Positions 9,703-18,675 of a DNA stretch of 64,000 bases are shown here, piece by piece (the first letter of the stretch is position 1; every line of letters begins with the position of its first letter). A program made the translations under genes and the position numbers. The DNA is taken from NCBI RefSeq assembly GCF_030433675.1, contig NZ_JAROCB010000004.1:310001-374000 (forward strand), read 5' to 3'. Below the pieces are notes generated by a model. The model was not told the origin of the DNA. It searched no databases and saw only the letters and a program-made list of their open reading frames with translations. The DNA is from Leifsonia virtsii (lineage in GTDB: Bacteria; Actinomycetota; Actinomycetes; Actinomycetales; Microbacteriaceae).

Positions 9703-10528
9703 CACGGCCGAACCGGACGCGATCGAACCGGACGCCGCCGCGGAGCCTGCGGGCTTCCGCGTCTCGCTCGGCGACTTCGAGGGCCCCTTCGACCTGCTGC
9801 TCTCGCTGATCACCAAGCACGAGCTGGACATCACCGAGATCTCGCTCAGCCGCGTGACGGACGAGTTCATCGCCTACCTGCGGCAGCTCGACACCGACGA
9901 GAGCCTCGACGAGGCCAGTGAGTTCCTGCTCGTCGCCGCGACCCTGCTCGACCTCAAGGTGGCGGGGCTGCTGCCGCAGGGCGAGCTGGTGGATGCGGAG
10001 GACGTCGCCCTGCTGGAGGCGCGCGACCTGCTGTTCGCGCGGCTCCTGCAGTACCGCGCCTTCAAGGAGGCGTCCGCCTGGTTCGCCCAGCGCCTGGAGG
10101 CAGAGAGCGCCCGCCACGCGCGCACCGTGCGGCTGGAGGACAAGTTCCGGCAGAGCACGCCGGAGCTCGTCTGGACGCTGAGCCTCGACGACTTCGCCGC
10201 GCTCGCGACCCTGGCGATGACGCCGCGCGAGGTGCCCGTCATGGGTCTGGACCACCTGCACGCGCCGCTGATCAGCATCCGGGAGCAGGCGGCGATCGTC
10301 GTCGGGATGCTGCGGCACGGCGAGCCGATGAGCTTCCGGCAGCTGGTCGCCGGCGCCGAGCAGAAGGGCGTGGTCGTCGCCCGGTTCCTCGCCGTGCTGG
10401 AGCTGTACCGCCGGGCCGCGCTCGCCTTCGAGCAGCTGGAGCCGCTGGGGGAGCTGACGCTGCGCTGGACGGCGGAGCACTGGTCCGAGGAGAACCTGTC
10501 GAATCTGGGAGCCGACTATGACGGTTGA
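9686..10528 (+). CDS. scpA: Segregation and condensation protein A
   Basis: Kleisin subunit of the SMC condensin complex, bridging the Smc heads with ScpB. 280 aa. It has a variable N-terminus (about residues 1-25), the conserved N-domain FEGPFDLLLSLITKHELDITEISLSRV cut into FEGPFDLLLSL and DITEISLSRVTDEF, and a C-terminal winged helix (FLAVLELYRRAALAFEQ). GTG start overlaps parA by 17 bp and the stop overlaps scpB by 11 bp, so the subunits are translationally coupled. Confidence 0.95.
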   Translation: MAPSPDTAEPDAIEPDAAAEPAGFRVSLGDFEGPFDLLLSLITKHELDITEISLSRVTDEFIAYLRQLDTDESLDEASEFLLVAATLLDLKVAGLLPQGELVDAEDVALLEARDLLFARLLQYRAFKEASAWFAQRLEAESARHARTVRLEDKFRQSTPELVWTLSLDDFAALATLAMTPREVPVMGLDHLHAPLISIREQAAIVVGMLRHGEPMSFRQLVAGAEQKGVVVARFLAVLELYRRAALAFEQLEPLGELTLRWTAEHWSEENLSNLGADYDG

Positions 10529-11168
10529 GGACGTGGCCGCGGACGCGGTCGAGGAGGTCGTCGTCGACGGCGACGACGTGACGGACACCACAGAGGTGCC
10601 CGCGCCTGTCGAGGACGCGCGGATCGAGCGGGCGCTGGAGGCCATCCTGATGGTCGCGGACGAGCCGATGAGCGTCGTGACGCTGGCGACGGCCGTCGGC
10701 GCGCCGGTGAAGCGCGTGCGTGCCGCGATCGAGGCCCTGGTCGCCGACTTCGACGGCGAGGACGGCGGCGTGCGCCGCGGGTTCGAGCTGCGCGAGGTCG
10801 GCGGCGGCTGGCGCGTCTACGTGCGCGAGGAGTTCGACGCCGTCGTCTCCGGGTACGTGCTGCAGCAGAACCCGACCAAGCTGTCGCAGGCGGCGCTGGA
10901 GACGCTCGCGGTAATCGCGTACAAGCAGCCGATCAGCCGCGGGGCCATCGCGTCCATCCGTGCCGTCAACGTGGACTCGGTGGTGCGGACGCTGCTCGGC
11001 CGCGGCCTCATCACCGAGCTGTTCACCGACAGCGAGACCGGCGCGATCAACTACGGCACGACCGACCTGCTGCTCACCCAGCTCGGCATCAACTCGATCG
11101 ACGAGCTGCCCAAGATCTCGCCGCTGCTCAGCGACGGCGCCGACGGGTTCGACGGCGATGTCCGCTGA
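10518..11168 (+). CDS. scpB: Segregation and condensation protein B
   Basis: ScpB dimer partner of ScpA in the SMC complex. 216 aa with two winged-helix domains. The first is about residues 35-110 (ERALEAILMVADEPMSV). The second has the family-typical SQAALETLAVIAYKQPISRG and VVRTLLGRGLITE. The acidic N-terminus (about 35 residues) is variable in the family. ATG 10518 lies within scpA, and the rluB ATG lies inside its last codons. Confidence 0.95.
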   Translation: MTVEDVAADAVEEVVVDGDDVTDTTEVPAPVEDARIERALEAILMVADEPMSVVTLATAVGAPVKRVRAAIEALVADFDGEDGGVRRGFELREVGGGWRVYVREEFDAVVSGYVLQQNPTKLSQAALETLAVIAYKQPISRGAIASIRAVNVDSVVRTLLGRGLITELFTDSETGAINYGTTDLLLTQLGINSIDELPKISPLLSDGADGFDGDVR

Positions 11169-11922
11169 GTCCGGCGCGCAGGGTTCGCAGGGCGAGCGCC
11201 TGCAGAAGGTGATGGCGGCCGCCGGTGTGGCGTCGCGGCGGGTGTCGGAGGACCTCATTGTCGCCGGCCGGGTGACCGTCAACGGCACGGTCGTGACCGA
11301 GCTGGGCACGCGCGTCGACCCCGCGACGGACAAGGTCGCGGTGGACGGAACGGCGGTGCAGCTCGACACCTCCCGCCGGTACGTGATGCTCAACAAGCCG
11401 GTCGGGGTGGTGAGCTCGATGCGCGACGAGCAGGGGCGTCCCGATCTCTCGCGGTTCACGGCAGGCTATCCGGAGCGGCTGTTCAATGTGGGCCGGCTGG
11501 ATGCGGAGACCTCCGGGCTGCTGATCCTCACCAACGACGGCGAGCTGGCGCACGTGCTGGCGCATCCGTCGTTCGGTGTGACCAAGACGTACATCGCGCG
11601 CGTGCGCGGGCTGGTGACGCCGCAGACGCTCTCACGGCTGACGAAGGGCGTCGAGCTGGAGGACGGCCCGATCGCCGCCGACAAGGCCAAGCTGCTGCAG
11701 TCGCACCAGCGCGAGGGGGAATCGCTGGTGGAGATCACGCTGCACTCCGGGCGCAACCGGATCGTGCGGCGGATGCTCGCCGAGGTCGGCCACCCGGTCG
11801 TCGAGCTCGTGCGCCGCCAGTTCGGCCCGCTGCACCTCGGAACACTGAAGGTCGGCCAGCTGCGCGACCTCACGAAGGCCGAGCTCGGCCAGCTGCTCAC
11901 CATCTCCCGCGAGTCCCGCTGA
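11158..11922 (+). CDS. rluB: Ribosomal large subunit pseudouridine synthase B-type
   Basis: Isomerises a specific 23S rRNA uridine to pseudouridine. 254 aa. An N-terminal S4 domain (GERLQKVMAAAGVASRR, about residues 12-70) precedes the RsuA/RluB catalytic domain. Catalytic Asp is in NVGRLDAETSGLLILTNDG, and HSGRNRIVRRMLAEVGH follows. It overlaps scpB by 11 bp. The scpB-rluB pairing is widespread in Gram-positive bacteria. Confidence 0.93.
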   Translation: MSAESGAQGSQGERLQKVMAAAGVASRRVSEDLIVAGRVTVNGTVVTELGTRVDPATDKVAVDGTAVQLDTSRRYVMLNKPVGVVSSMRDEQGRPDLSRFTAGYPERLFNVGRLDAETSGLLILTNDGELAHVLAHPSFGVTKTYIARVRGLVTPQTLSRLTKGVELEDGPIAADKAKLLQSHQREGESLVEITLHSGRNRIVRRMLAEVGHPVVELVRRQFGPLHLGTLKVGQLRDLTKAELGQLLTISRESR

Positions 11923-11933
11923 CCGCTCCGCGA

Positions 11934-11984
11934 TTCGTCACGAATGCGGCTCTTTCGTGACGAACGGGCTCCATTCGTCACGAA
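11934..11984. repeat. Three TTCGTSACGAA palindromes at exact 20-bp spacing
   Basis: Copies at 11934-11944 (central C), 11954-11964 (central G) and 11974-11984 (central C). Flanks extend the symmetry of the outer copies, for example CCATTCGTCACGAATGG at 11971-11987. The array lies between the rluB stop and the tyrA promoter, so it could be operator-like, a terminator-type structure, or a dispersed repeat. Confidence 0.75.
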
Positions 11985-12021
11985 TGGTGCAGGGGTGGGA
12001 ACGGGGGTCGGCGGCGCTGGA

Positions 12022-12027
12022 TAGGGT
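12022..12027 (+). promoter_or_regulatory. Putative -10 element (TAGGGT) of tyrA
   Basis: TAGGGT ends six bases before the GTG start at 12034, consistent with a leaderless mRNA. The palindrome array lies 38-88 bp upstream of it. Confidence 0.4.
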
Positions 12028-12033
12028 GGACGG

Positions 12034-13122
12034 GTGACTGAGATCGCTGCCCGCCTGACCGGGCCCGTCCGCGTCGTCGGCGCGGGGCTGCTCGGCGCGT
12101 CCGTCGGACTCGGGCTGCGCGCCCGCGGTGTCGACGTGGTGCTCGCCGACGCCTCGCCTGCCCACCTCCGGCTGGCCGCGGACTATGGCGCGGGAAGGCT
12201 CGACGACGGGGGAGCGGAGCCGACGCTGATCGTCGTCGCCGTGCCGCCGGATCTCACCGGCCGGGTCATCGCCGATGAGCTGGCGGCGCATCCCGGGTCG
12301 GTGGTCACCGACGTGGCCAGCGTCAAGGTCGCGCCCCTCGCCGAGCTCGAGGAGGCCAGCGTCGACCTCTCCCGCTACGTCGGCGGACATCCGCTCGCCG
12401 GCCGTGAGCGGGGTGGCCCGTCGGCGGCGCGCGCCGACCTGTTCATCGGCCGACCCTGGGTGGTGGCCGCCCGGCCCGAGAACCCGCGCTCGGCGGTGAG
12501 CCTGGTCGAGTCGCTCATCCTCGACCTGGGCGCGACCCCCGTCGAGATGGAGGCCGCTCAGCACGACGCCGCCGTCGCGCTCGTCTCGCACGCGCCCCAG
12601 ATCGTCTCCTCCCTCATGGCCAAGCGGCTGACCGACTCTCCGGATGCGGCGCTCGCCTTGGCGGGCCAGGGCGTGCGCGACGTCACGCGCATCGCCGCGA
12701 GCGAGCCGGAGCTGTGGGTGCAGATCCTCGGGGCGAACGCTCCGGCGATCGTCGAGATCCTGCGCGCCTACCGCGACGACCTCGACCGCGTGCTCGTCGC
12801 ACTCGGCGACGTGGATGCCGCCGGCGCTCGGCGAACCATCGCAGAGGAGATCGCGGGCGGCAACGCCGGTGTCTCCCGGCTGCCGGGCAAGCACGGCCAG
12901 GACCGGAAATATTCGAGGTTCGTGGTGATGGTGGAGGACCGCCCCGGCGAACTGGCCCGCCTGCTGCAGGAGCTGGGCGAGCTCGGCGTGAACATGGAGG
13001 ACCTGCGGCTGGAGCACTCGCCCGGCGCGCCGTTCGGCCTCGCCGACATCGCGGTGCTGCCCGAGGTGGTGCACCGCACCGTGGACGACCTGACCGAACG
13101 TGGATGGAGGATCACCGGATGA
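12034..13122 (+). CDS. tyrA: Prephenate dehydrogenase
   Basis: Oxidative decarboxylation of prephenate (or arogenate) in tyrosine biosynthesis. 362 aa. N-terminal Rossmann domain has [17 protein letters not shown] (GxGxxG). The active-site His segment is [13 protein letters not shown] helical dimerisation domain follows, and a C-terminal ACT domain (about residues 290-362, [19 protein letters not shown]) suggests feedback inhibition by an aromatic amino acid. The GTG start follows a TAGGGT element by six bases. The stop overlaps the cmk ATG. Confidence 0.93.
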   Translation: MTEIAARLTGPVRVVGAGLLGASVGLGLRARGVDVVLADASPAHLRLAADYGAGRLDDGGAEPTLIVVAVPPDLTGRVIADELAAHPGSVVTDVASVKVAPLAELEEASVDLSRYVGGHPLAGRERGGPSAARADLFIGRPWVVAARPENPRSAVSLVESLILDLGATPVEMEAAQHDAAVALVSHAPQIVSSLMAKRLTDSPDAALALAGQGVRDVTRIAASEPELWVQILGANAPAIVEILRAYRDDLDRVLVALGDVDAAGARRTIAEEIAGGNAGVSRLPGKHGQDRKYSRFVVMVEDRPGELARLLQELGELGVNMEDLRLEHSPGAPFGLADIAVLPEVVHRTVDDLTERGWRITG

Positions 13123-13790
13123 CCGAGACCATCGTCGTCGCCGTCGACGGTCCCGCGGGGAGCGGCAAGTCGAGTGTGAGCAAGGCCGCGGCCCGGCGCC
13201 TCGGCTGGGCGTACCTCGACACCGGGGCCGCCTACCGCGCGCTCAGCTGGTACGTGGTCGCCCGGCAGCTCGACCCCGCCGACTCCGCCGCGGTGATCGA
13301 CGCGCTGCCCGACTTCGACTACCGGATCGGCACCGACCCCGACACGTACCACGTGTTCGTCGGCGATCGGGATGTGACGGAGGCGATCCGCACGCCCGAG
13401 GTCACCGCCGTCGTCAGCGCGATCGCGCGCGTCCCGGAGGTGCGGGCGTTCCTCACCGGGCTGTTCCGCGACATCATCCGCACGACCGACCGCGACGGGA
13501 TCGTGGTTGAGGGGCGCGACATCACGACGGTGGTGTGCCCGGATGCCCCGGTGCGCATCCTGCTGACCGCCGACGAAGCCGTTAGAATGGCCAGGCGTTC
13601 CGCGGAGCTGACCGGCCATTCCGCCGCCCACGTCGGTGAGGCCCTCCGCAGACGCGACGCGGCAGACTCCCGCGTCGTCGACTTCATGAACGCCGCGGAC
13701 AGTGTGACCACCGTCGACTCCACCGACCTCGACTTCGACCAGACCGTCGACGCGGTCATCCAGGTCGTACAGAAAGCAGCCCATGTCTGA
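13119..13790 (+). CDS. cmk: Cytidylate kinase
   Basis: Phosphorylates CMP/dCMP to the diphosphates. 223 aa. P-loop [15 protein letters not shown] is at residues 10-24. [12 protein letters not shown] forms part of the CMP site, and [15 protein letters not shown] is the conserved EGRD segment. The LID region contains RRDAADS. ATG overlaps the tyrA stop (ATGA), and der begins eight bases before the cmk stop. tyrA-cmk-der is a conserved order. Confidence 0.95.
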   Translation: MTETIVVAVDGPAGSGKSSVSKAAARRLGWAYLDTGAAYRALSWYVVARQLDPADSAAVIDALPDFDYRIGTDPDTYHVFVGDRDVTEAIRTPEVTAVVSAIARVPEVRAFLTGLFRDIIRTTDRDGIVVEGRDITTVVCPDAPVRILLTADEAVRMARRSAELTGHSAAHVGEALRRRDAADSRVVDFMNAADSVTTVDSTDLDFDQTVDAVIQVVQKAAHV

Positions 13791-15288
13791 CATCGAGAAC
13801 GAGCCCACCGGCGACGACGACCTCGTCGCCCGCCTTTCGGAGATCGACGAAGATCTTGCCGTCCAGCGCGCCAACGCCCTGCGCAGCGGTCTGGACGAGT
13901 ACGAGCTCGACGAGACCGACCTCGACCTGCTCGAGATCGCCGGCGAGGACGTCGAGGGCATCACCTACCTGCCCGCCCTGCCCGTGCTGGCCATCGTCGG
14001 CCGCCCGAACGTCGGCAAGTCGGCCCTCGTCAACCGGATCCTCGGCCGCCGCGAGGCCGTCGTGGAGGACACCCCCGGCGTGACGCGCGACCGCGTCTCG
14101 TACCAGGCGGAGTGGAACGGCCGCCGCTTCACCCTCGTCGACACCGGCGGCTGGGAGCCCGACGCCCGCGGCATCGACGCCTCCGTCGCGGCGCAGGCGG
14201 AGGTCGCGATCGACCTCGCCGACGCCGTCCTCTTCGTCGTGGACGCGACCGTCGGCGCCACCTCGACCGACGAGCACGTCGTCCGCCTGCTTCGCAAGAC
14301 CAAGAAGCCCGTCTTCCTCGCCGCCAACAAGGTGGACGACGCCCGCCAGGAACCGTACGCGACCGAGCTGTGGTCGCTCGGACTGGGGGAGCCGCATCCC
14401 GTCTCCGCCCTGCACGGCCGCGGCGTCGCCGACCTGCTTGACGAGATCCTGAAGGTGCTGCCGGAGGAGTCGGCGGTCGCCAAGCGCGAGATCGGCGGTC
14501 CGCGCCGGGTCGCCATCATCGGCCGGCCGAACGTTGGCAAGTCGTCGCTGCTGAACAAGACCGCGGGCGAGGAGCGCGTGGTCGTCAACGAGCTCGCGGG
14601 CACCACGCGCGACCCGGTCGACGAGCAGGTCGAGCTGGGCGGCAAGGTCTGGCGGTTCGTCGACACGGCCGGCATCCGCCGCCGTGTGCACCTGCAGCAG
14701 GGCGCCGACTTCTACGCGTCGCTGCGCACCTCCACCGCCCTGGAGAAGGCGGAGGTCGCCGTGGTCGTGCTCGACGTGAGCGAGCCGATCAGCGAGCAGG
14801 ACGTCCGCATCATCGACCTCGTGCTGGAGTCGGGCCGCGCGCTCGTGCTCGCCTTCAACAAGTGGGACCTGCTCGACGACGACCGCCGCCGCTACCTGGA
14901 GCGCGAGATCGAGCAGGACCTCGCGCACGTCTCGTGGGCGCCGCGCGTCAACATCTCGGCGCGCACCGGCCGCCACCTGGAGAAGCTGGTGCCCGCGCTG
15001 GAGCTGGCGCTGGAGTCGTGGGACACCCGCATCCCGACCGGCAAGTTCAACGCGTTCCTGGCCGAGCTCACGGCGGCGCACCCGCACCCGGTGCGCGGCG
15101 GGAAGCAGCCGCGCATCCTGTTCGGCACGCAGGCGTCCAGCCGTCCGCCGACATTCGTCGTGTTCACCACCGGCTTCCTCGACCCGGGCTACCGCCGGTA
15201 CATCATCCGCCGCCTGCGCGAGGTGTACGGCTTCGAGGGCACGCCCATCGTGCTCAACATGCGGGTGCGGGAGAAGCGCAAGCGCTAG
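13783..15288 (+). CDS. der: Ribosome biogenesis GTPase Der (EngA)
   Basis: Essential tandem GTPase assisting 50S ribosomal subunit assembly. 501 aa. An acidic N-terminal extension of about 60 residues is usual in actinobacteria. GTPase domain 1 has [26 protein letters not shown] and NKVDD. GTPase domain 2 has [19 protein letters not shown] and NKWDLL. A C-terminal KH-like domain follows (about residues 400-500). It terminates six bases before the convergent gene at 15294; no hairpin was seen in between. Confidence 0.96.
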   Translation: MSDIENEPTGDDDLVARLSEIDEDLAVQRANALRSGLDEYELDETDLDLLEIAGEDVEGITYLPALPVLAIVGRPNVGKSALVNRILGRREAVVEDTPGVTRDRVSYQAEWNGRRFTLVDTGGWEPDARGIDASVAAQAEVAIDLADAVLFVVDATVGATSTDEHVVRLLRKTKKPVFLAANKVDDARQEPYATELWSLGLGEPHPVSALHGRGVADLLDEILKVLPEESAVAKREIGGPRRVAIIGRPNVGKSSLLNKTAGEERVVVNELAGTTRDPVDEQVELGGKVWRFVDTAGIRRRVHLQQGADFYASLRTSTALEKAEVAVVVLDVSEPISEQDVRIIDLVLESGRALVLAFNKWDLLDDDRRRYLEREIEQDLAHVSWAPRVNISARTGRHLEKLVPALELALESWDTRIPTGKFNAFLAELTAAHPHPVRGGKQPRILFGTQASSRPPTFVVFTTGFLDPGYRRYIIRRLREVYGFEGTPIVLNMRVREKRKR

Positions 15289-15293
15289 CGACG

Positions 15294-16007
15294 CTATTCT
15301 TGCTCCGCGACCTCCACGGCGCACATATCTACCCATCGGGCTATGACCGAGAAAGCAGCCAAGAGTTCCAGGGCCTCATGCTCGCGAAGGTCTAGTTGTT
15401 CCTCGTGAGCTAACGGGTTCCTTATGGCCATAAAGGCACCGCGTGCGAAGTGCATTGCGCCTTCCTGACGCGATTTCCACGTCGTGGAGTCGCGGGGACC
15501 GTCGAACCGAAGCCTGTTCTTCCCCGGAACCGGGGGAGCGGCGCTGAAGGCCTCGATACAGAGTGTCGAATCGCTGATATCGCGTCGACCTACCTTGTTT
15601 TGGATCTCCGCGTTTACTTTCTTGGCTGCTGTCTCGACGGCGTCGGAATGGTGTCCGCTTTCCCAGAGAGACCGAGCGGATTGCCACACCCATCCGTGCA
15701 TTCGATCCGCGCGCAACAATGGCGAGTCCGCCTGCAGGTTTTCTTCGATCTCAGATCGGAACAAAATCTCCCCACGGATTCGCTGAATCGCGCTGGATAA
15801 GTATGAACTTGAGTCTGACCAGTGCCATCTCCAGTCCTCGAACAGCTCTTGGGCTATCGCCTCCACGGGCACCTTACGCAGCAGCAACTCCCGTTCGATG
15901 GCTCGGCGTTCGTCCGCCGCAGGCGCGCCCTTCTTCCGGGCGTCCCGCAGACGATCAACGGACTCTTGGAGTGAGTCGAGCTTCGCTAATGCCCATTCTG
16001 AGTTCAC
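15294..16007 (-). CDS. TIGR02391 (Ymh)-like protein in a lower-GC islet
   Basis: 237 aa. The C-terminal half resembles the TIGR02391 family: GAMHFARGAFMAIRNPLAHE, preceded by a long helix (SARSLWESGHHSDAVETAAKKVNAEIQNK). The N-terminal part is charged and probably coiled (LDSLQESVDRLRDARKK). Family members occur in phages and defence-associated loci; a molecular role is not established. Codons such as TTA, AGA and ATA and lower GC contrast with der, suggesting acquisition. The GTG start follows a minus-strand TACTTT element by six bases, so the gene looks leaderless. No partner gene adjoins it. Confidence 0.75.
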   Translation of the reverse strand: MNSEWALAKLDSLQESVDRLRDARKKGAPAADERRAIERELLLRKVPVEAIAQELFEDWRWHWSDSSSYLSSAIQRIRGEILFRSEIEENLQADSPLLRADRMHGWVWQSARSLWESGHHSDAVETAAKKVNAEIQNKVGRRDISDSTLCIEAFSAAPPVPGKNRLRFDGPRDSTTWKSRQEGAMHFARGAFMAIRNPLAHEEQLDLREHEALELLAAFSVIARWVDMCAVEVAEQE

Positions 16008-16311
16008 GGGTCAAAAGTAGCGTCCCGGCTGCCGGAGAGCGCCAGCATGCCTCGAACCGGATATCGCAATCCCACCAAGATTGATCCTCGACCTTGGTGG
16101 GATAACGATGCATACGCATAGACACCGATTGCGCAAGGCTGACACGCGGGCGCCCTCTGCGAATCGGGACAGGGAGGTCACCCCAAAGAGGGGGCGACCA
16201 TAATGGGGGTATTTGTACCCCGATATGTCCTCACTAGTGTGGACAACCGGGAGCTACCCGACCGTGCCCACCCGAGGGCCGGGCTCCCGTGATCAAGGAC
16301 GCATACCCGAC
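16008..16311. other. Intergenic region with three inverted repeats upstream of the glycosyltransferase gene
   Basis: No convincing gene. Contents in order: a hairpin with 9-bp perfect arms CCCACCAAG/CTTGGTGGG (16071-16101), an imperfect stem GGTCACCCC/GGGGGCGACC (16176-16199), and a perfect 6-bp-arm repeat GGGGTA-TTTG-TACCCC (16206-16221). The closely spaced structures suggest regulation, perhaps a 5'-UTR element, of the downstream glycosyltransferase; a named riboswitch class was not recognised. Confidence 0.5.
16206..16221. promoter_or_regulatory. Inverted repeat GGGGTA-N4-TACCCC, possible operator
   Basis: Perfect 6-bp arms around TTTG, 90 bp upstream of the glycosyltransferase start. Could bind a dimeric regulator or form an RNA hairpin. 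No regulator gene is adjacent. Confidence 0.35.
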
Positions 16312-18675
16312 ATGAGTTCTACAGCCGAATACACCCTTGCCCGAAAGCGCCAGCTCGGTTCCGAGAAGCGCACTGAGCCGCTCCCGACGGTGCACCCGAA
16401 GCCGTCGGACCGCAAGATCACCTGGAGCCGCGTCGCCATCGTGCTGACCGTGCTCTTCTGGGCGATCTACGTGGTCACCACGATCATCCGCCAGTTCATC
16501 GACAGCGGCAGCCAGAACTTCCGCTTCACGATGGAGGCCATCGGCTACACGGTCGTGGTGACCTTCCTCACCTTCTCCGCCCTGATGTACCTGGTCGCCC
16601 GGCAAGGGGCGCTGCAGCGCTTCCAGAAGCACGTCCGCGTGCCGCGCGCAGAGCTCGACCGCCACTTCGCCGAGAACCAGCCCTCGATCACCGTGCTCGT
16701 GCCCTCCTACGCGGAGGAGCCGGAGGTCGTCAGGATGACGCTGCTCTCCGCCGCGCTGCAGGAGTTCCCGTCGAAGCGCGTCGTGCTGCTCCTCGACGAC
16801 AACCCGAACCCGACCGACCCGGCCGTGCGCGACCGGCTGGAGGCCACCCGCGACCTGGCCCACGACATCCTCGCGATGCTGGCCGAGCCACGCTTCCGCT
16901 TCACCGACGCGCTGCTGCGCTACGAGCTCGGCGACACCGGCGTGTACGCGACCGAGGAGTCCGCCCTCGAGCTGGCCGCGCACTACCGCTGGGCCGCCGA
17001 GTGGCTATACGCCCAGGCCGACCAGCACGCGCTGGGCGACCACGTCGACGTGTTCTTCGCCGACCAGGTGCTCCGCGCCCTCGGCGACGACCTCGCGCTG
17101 ACCGGGGAGGCCGTCTCCGCGGCGATCGCCGAGGGCGCGTCCCTCACCTCCAAGCGAGTCGCGCAGCTCTACCGGCGTCTCGCCTGGACGTTCGACGCCG
17201 ACCTCGCCGTGTTCGAGCGCAAGAAGTGGGCGTCGCTGTCGCACGAAGCCAACAAGGCCATGAACCTGAACGCCTACATCGGCCTGATGGGCGGCACCTA
17301 CCGCGTCGAGGAGACGCCGGACGGCCCCATCCTGAACCCGGTCCCGGCCGGCCAGCGCCGCGCGGGTGACGTCGAGATCCCGGACAGCGACTTCCTGCTG
17401 ACGCTGGACGCCGACTCGATCCTGCTCCGCGAGTACTGCCTCCGGCTGACGTACTTCCTGCAGCAGCCCGACAACGCGCGGGTCGCGGTCACCCAGACCC
17501 CGTACTCGTCGTTCCGCGGCGCGGGCACGCGCATCGAGCGCCTCGCCGGCGCGACCACCGACATCCAGCACATCCTGCACCAGGGCAAGTCGTACTACGG
17601 CGCCACGTTCTGGGTGGGCGCGAACGCGGTCATCCGCAAGCGCGCGCTGGAGGACATCGTCGAGACCGAGTACGTCGGCGGGTTCGAGGTGCGCCGCTAC
17701 ATCCAGGACCGCACGGTCATCGAGGACACCGAGTCGAGCATCGACCTGGGCACCCACGGCTGGACGCTGGTGAACTACCCCGAGCGCCTCAGCTACTCGG
17801 CGACCCCGCCGGACTTCGGCTCCCTGATCGTGCAGCGGCGACGCTGGGCGAACGGCGGCCTGCTGATCCTGCCGAAGCTGTGGCGTCAGGTGAAGGAGCG
17901 CAAGCGCCGCGGCGAGAGCGTCTCCCGCATCGAGCTGCTGCTGCGGGTCAACTACATGGCCTCCATCAGCTGGGCGAGCTTCGGCCTGGTGTTCCTGCTG
18001 GCGTACCCGTACGACGGCCGGCTGCTCAGCCCCATGGTGCTGCTCGCCGCGCTGCCCTACTTCATCAGCCAGGCTGCAGACCTGCGCTACAGCGGCTACA
18101 AGGCCACCGACATCTTCCGGATCTACGGCTTCAACCTCATCCTGCTCCCGGTCAACCTGGCGGGCGTGCTGAAGTCGATCCAGCAGTCGCTGACCGGCAA
18201 GAAGATCCCGTTCGCCCGCACGCCGAAGGTGAAGAACCGCACCGCGTCGCCGCTGCTGTACGTGCTCGCCCCGCTCGCGATCGTCGCCTTCTCGCTGTTC
18301 ACCCTGTGGCGCGACGTGAACGCGCAGAACTGGGGCAACGCCGCCTTCGCCGCCTTCAACGCGACGCTGGCGATCTGGGCGATCGTCGCCTACATCGGCA
18401 TCGGCAACACCATCGTCGACATCTGGCTCGGGATGACGAAGCCGCTGTACGTGTCCACCTCCCGGAAGCGCACGGCCGCCGTCGTGGAGCCGGTCACCGA
18501 GTCGCTGGACTGGCGTTCCGTGCTCTACCACGGTCACGCCGGCGGCGAGGTGCCGCACCTCGCGGGCGTCGGCGCGGTGGTCGAGCCGGCCGCCGAAGCT
18601 CACGCAGCCGAGGCGCAGGCGGCGGAGCCGCAGCCCGGCGACGTGTCCGTCACCGGCGAGAAGCAGGCCGCCTGA
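16312..18675 (+). CDS. Membrane glycosyltransferase family 2 (cellulose/chitin synthase-like)
   Basis: Predicted processive beta-glycosyltransferase polymerising a nucleotide sugar while extruding the chain. 787 aa from ATG 16312 (AAGGA upstream); the frame stays open further 5'. Two N-terminal membrane segments (about residues 45-67 and 80-105) precede the GT2 domain with VLVPSYAEE, LLLDDNP, DxD in LTLDADSILL, the acceptor-site EDTES and QRRRWANGG (QxxRW). Further membrane segments follow. No PilZ domain is visible, so direct c-di-GMP control like BcsA is not supported. The stop overlaps the start of the GH18-like gene, implying joint function in a surface polysaccharide. The sugar is unknown. 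Confidence 0.85.
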   Translation: MSSTAEYTLARKRQLGSEKRTEPLPTVHPKPSDRKITWSRVAIVLTVLFWAIYVVTTIIRQFIDSGSQNFRFTMEAIGYTVVVTFLTFSALMYLVARQGALQRFQKHVRVPRAELDRHFAENQPSITVLVPSYAEEPEVVRMTLLSAALQEFPSKRVVLLLDDNPNPTDPAVRDRLEATRDLAHDILAMLAEPRFRFTDALLRYELGDTGVYATEESALELAAHYRWAAEWLYAQADQHALGDHVDVFFADQVLRALGDDLALTGEAVSAAIAEGASLTSKRVAQLYRRLAWTFDADLAVFERKKWASLSHEANKAMNLNAYIGLMGGTYRVEETPDGPILNPVPAGQRRAGDVEIPDSDFLLTLDADSILLREYCLRLTYFLQQPDNARVAVTQTPYSSFRGAGTRIERLAGATTDIQHILHQGKSYYGATFWVGANAVIRKRALEDIVETEYVGGFEVRRYIQDRTVIEDTESSIDLGTHGWTLVNYPERLSYSATPPDFGSLIVQRRRWANGGLLILPKLWRQVKERKRRGESVSRIELLLRVNYMASISWASFGLVFLLAYPYDGRLLSPMVLLAALPYFISQAADLRYSGYKATDIFRIYGFNLILLPVNLAGVLKSIQQSLTGKKIPFARTPKVKNRTASPLLYVLAPLAIVAFSLFTLWRDVNAQNWGNAAFAAFNATLAIWAIVAYIGIGNTIVDIWLGMTKPLYVSTSRKRTAAVVEPVTESLDWRSVLYHGHAGGEVPHLAGVGAVVEPAAEAHAAEAQAAEPQPGDVSVTGEKQAA

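Noticed and set aside
16140-16225. Riboswitch (c-di-GMP or c-di-AMP type) in front of the glycosyltransferase
   Set aside because: Hairpins are present, but the conserved sequence blocks of those classes were not recognised by eye; kept only as inverted repeats.
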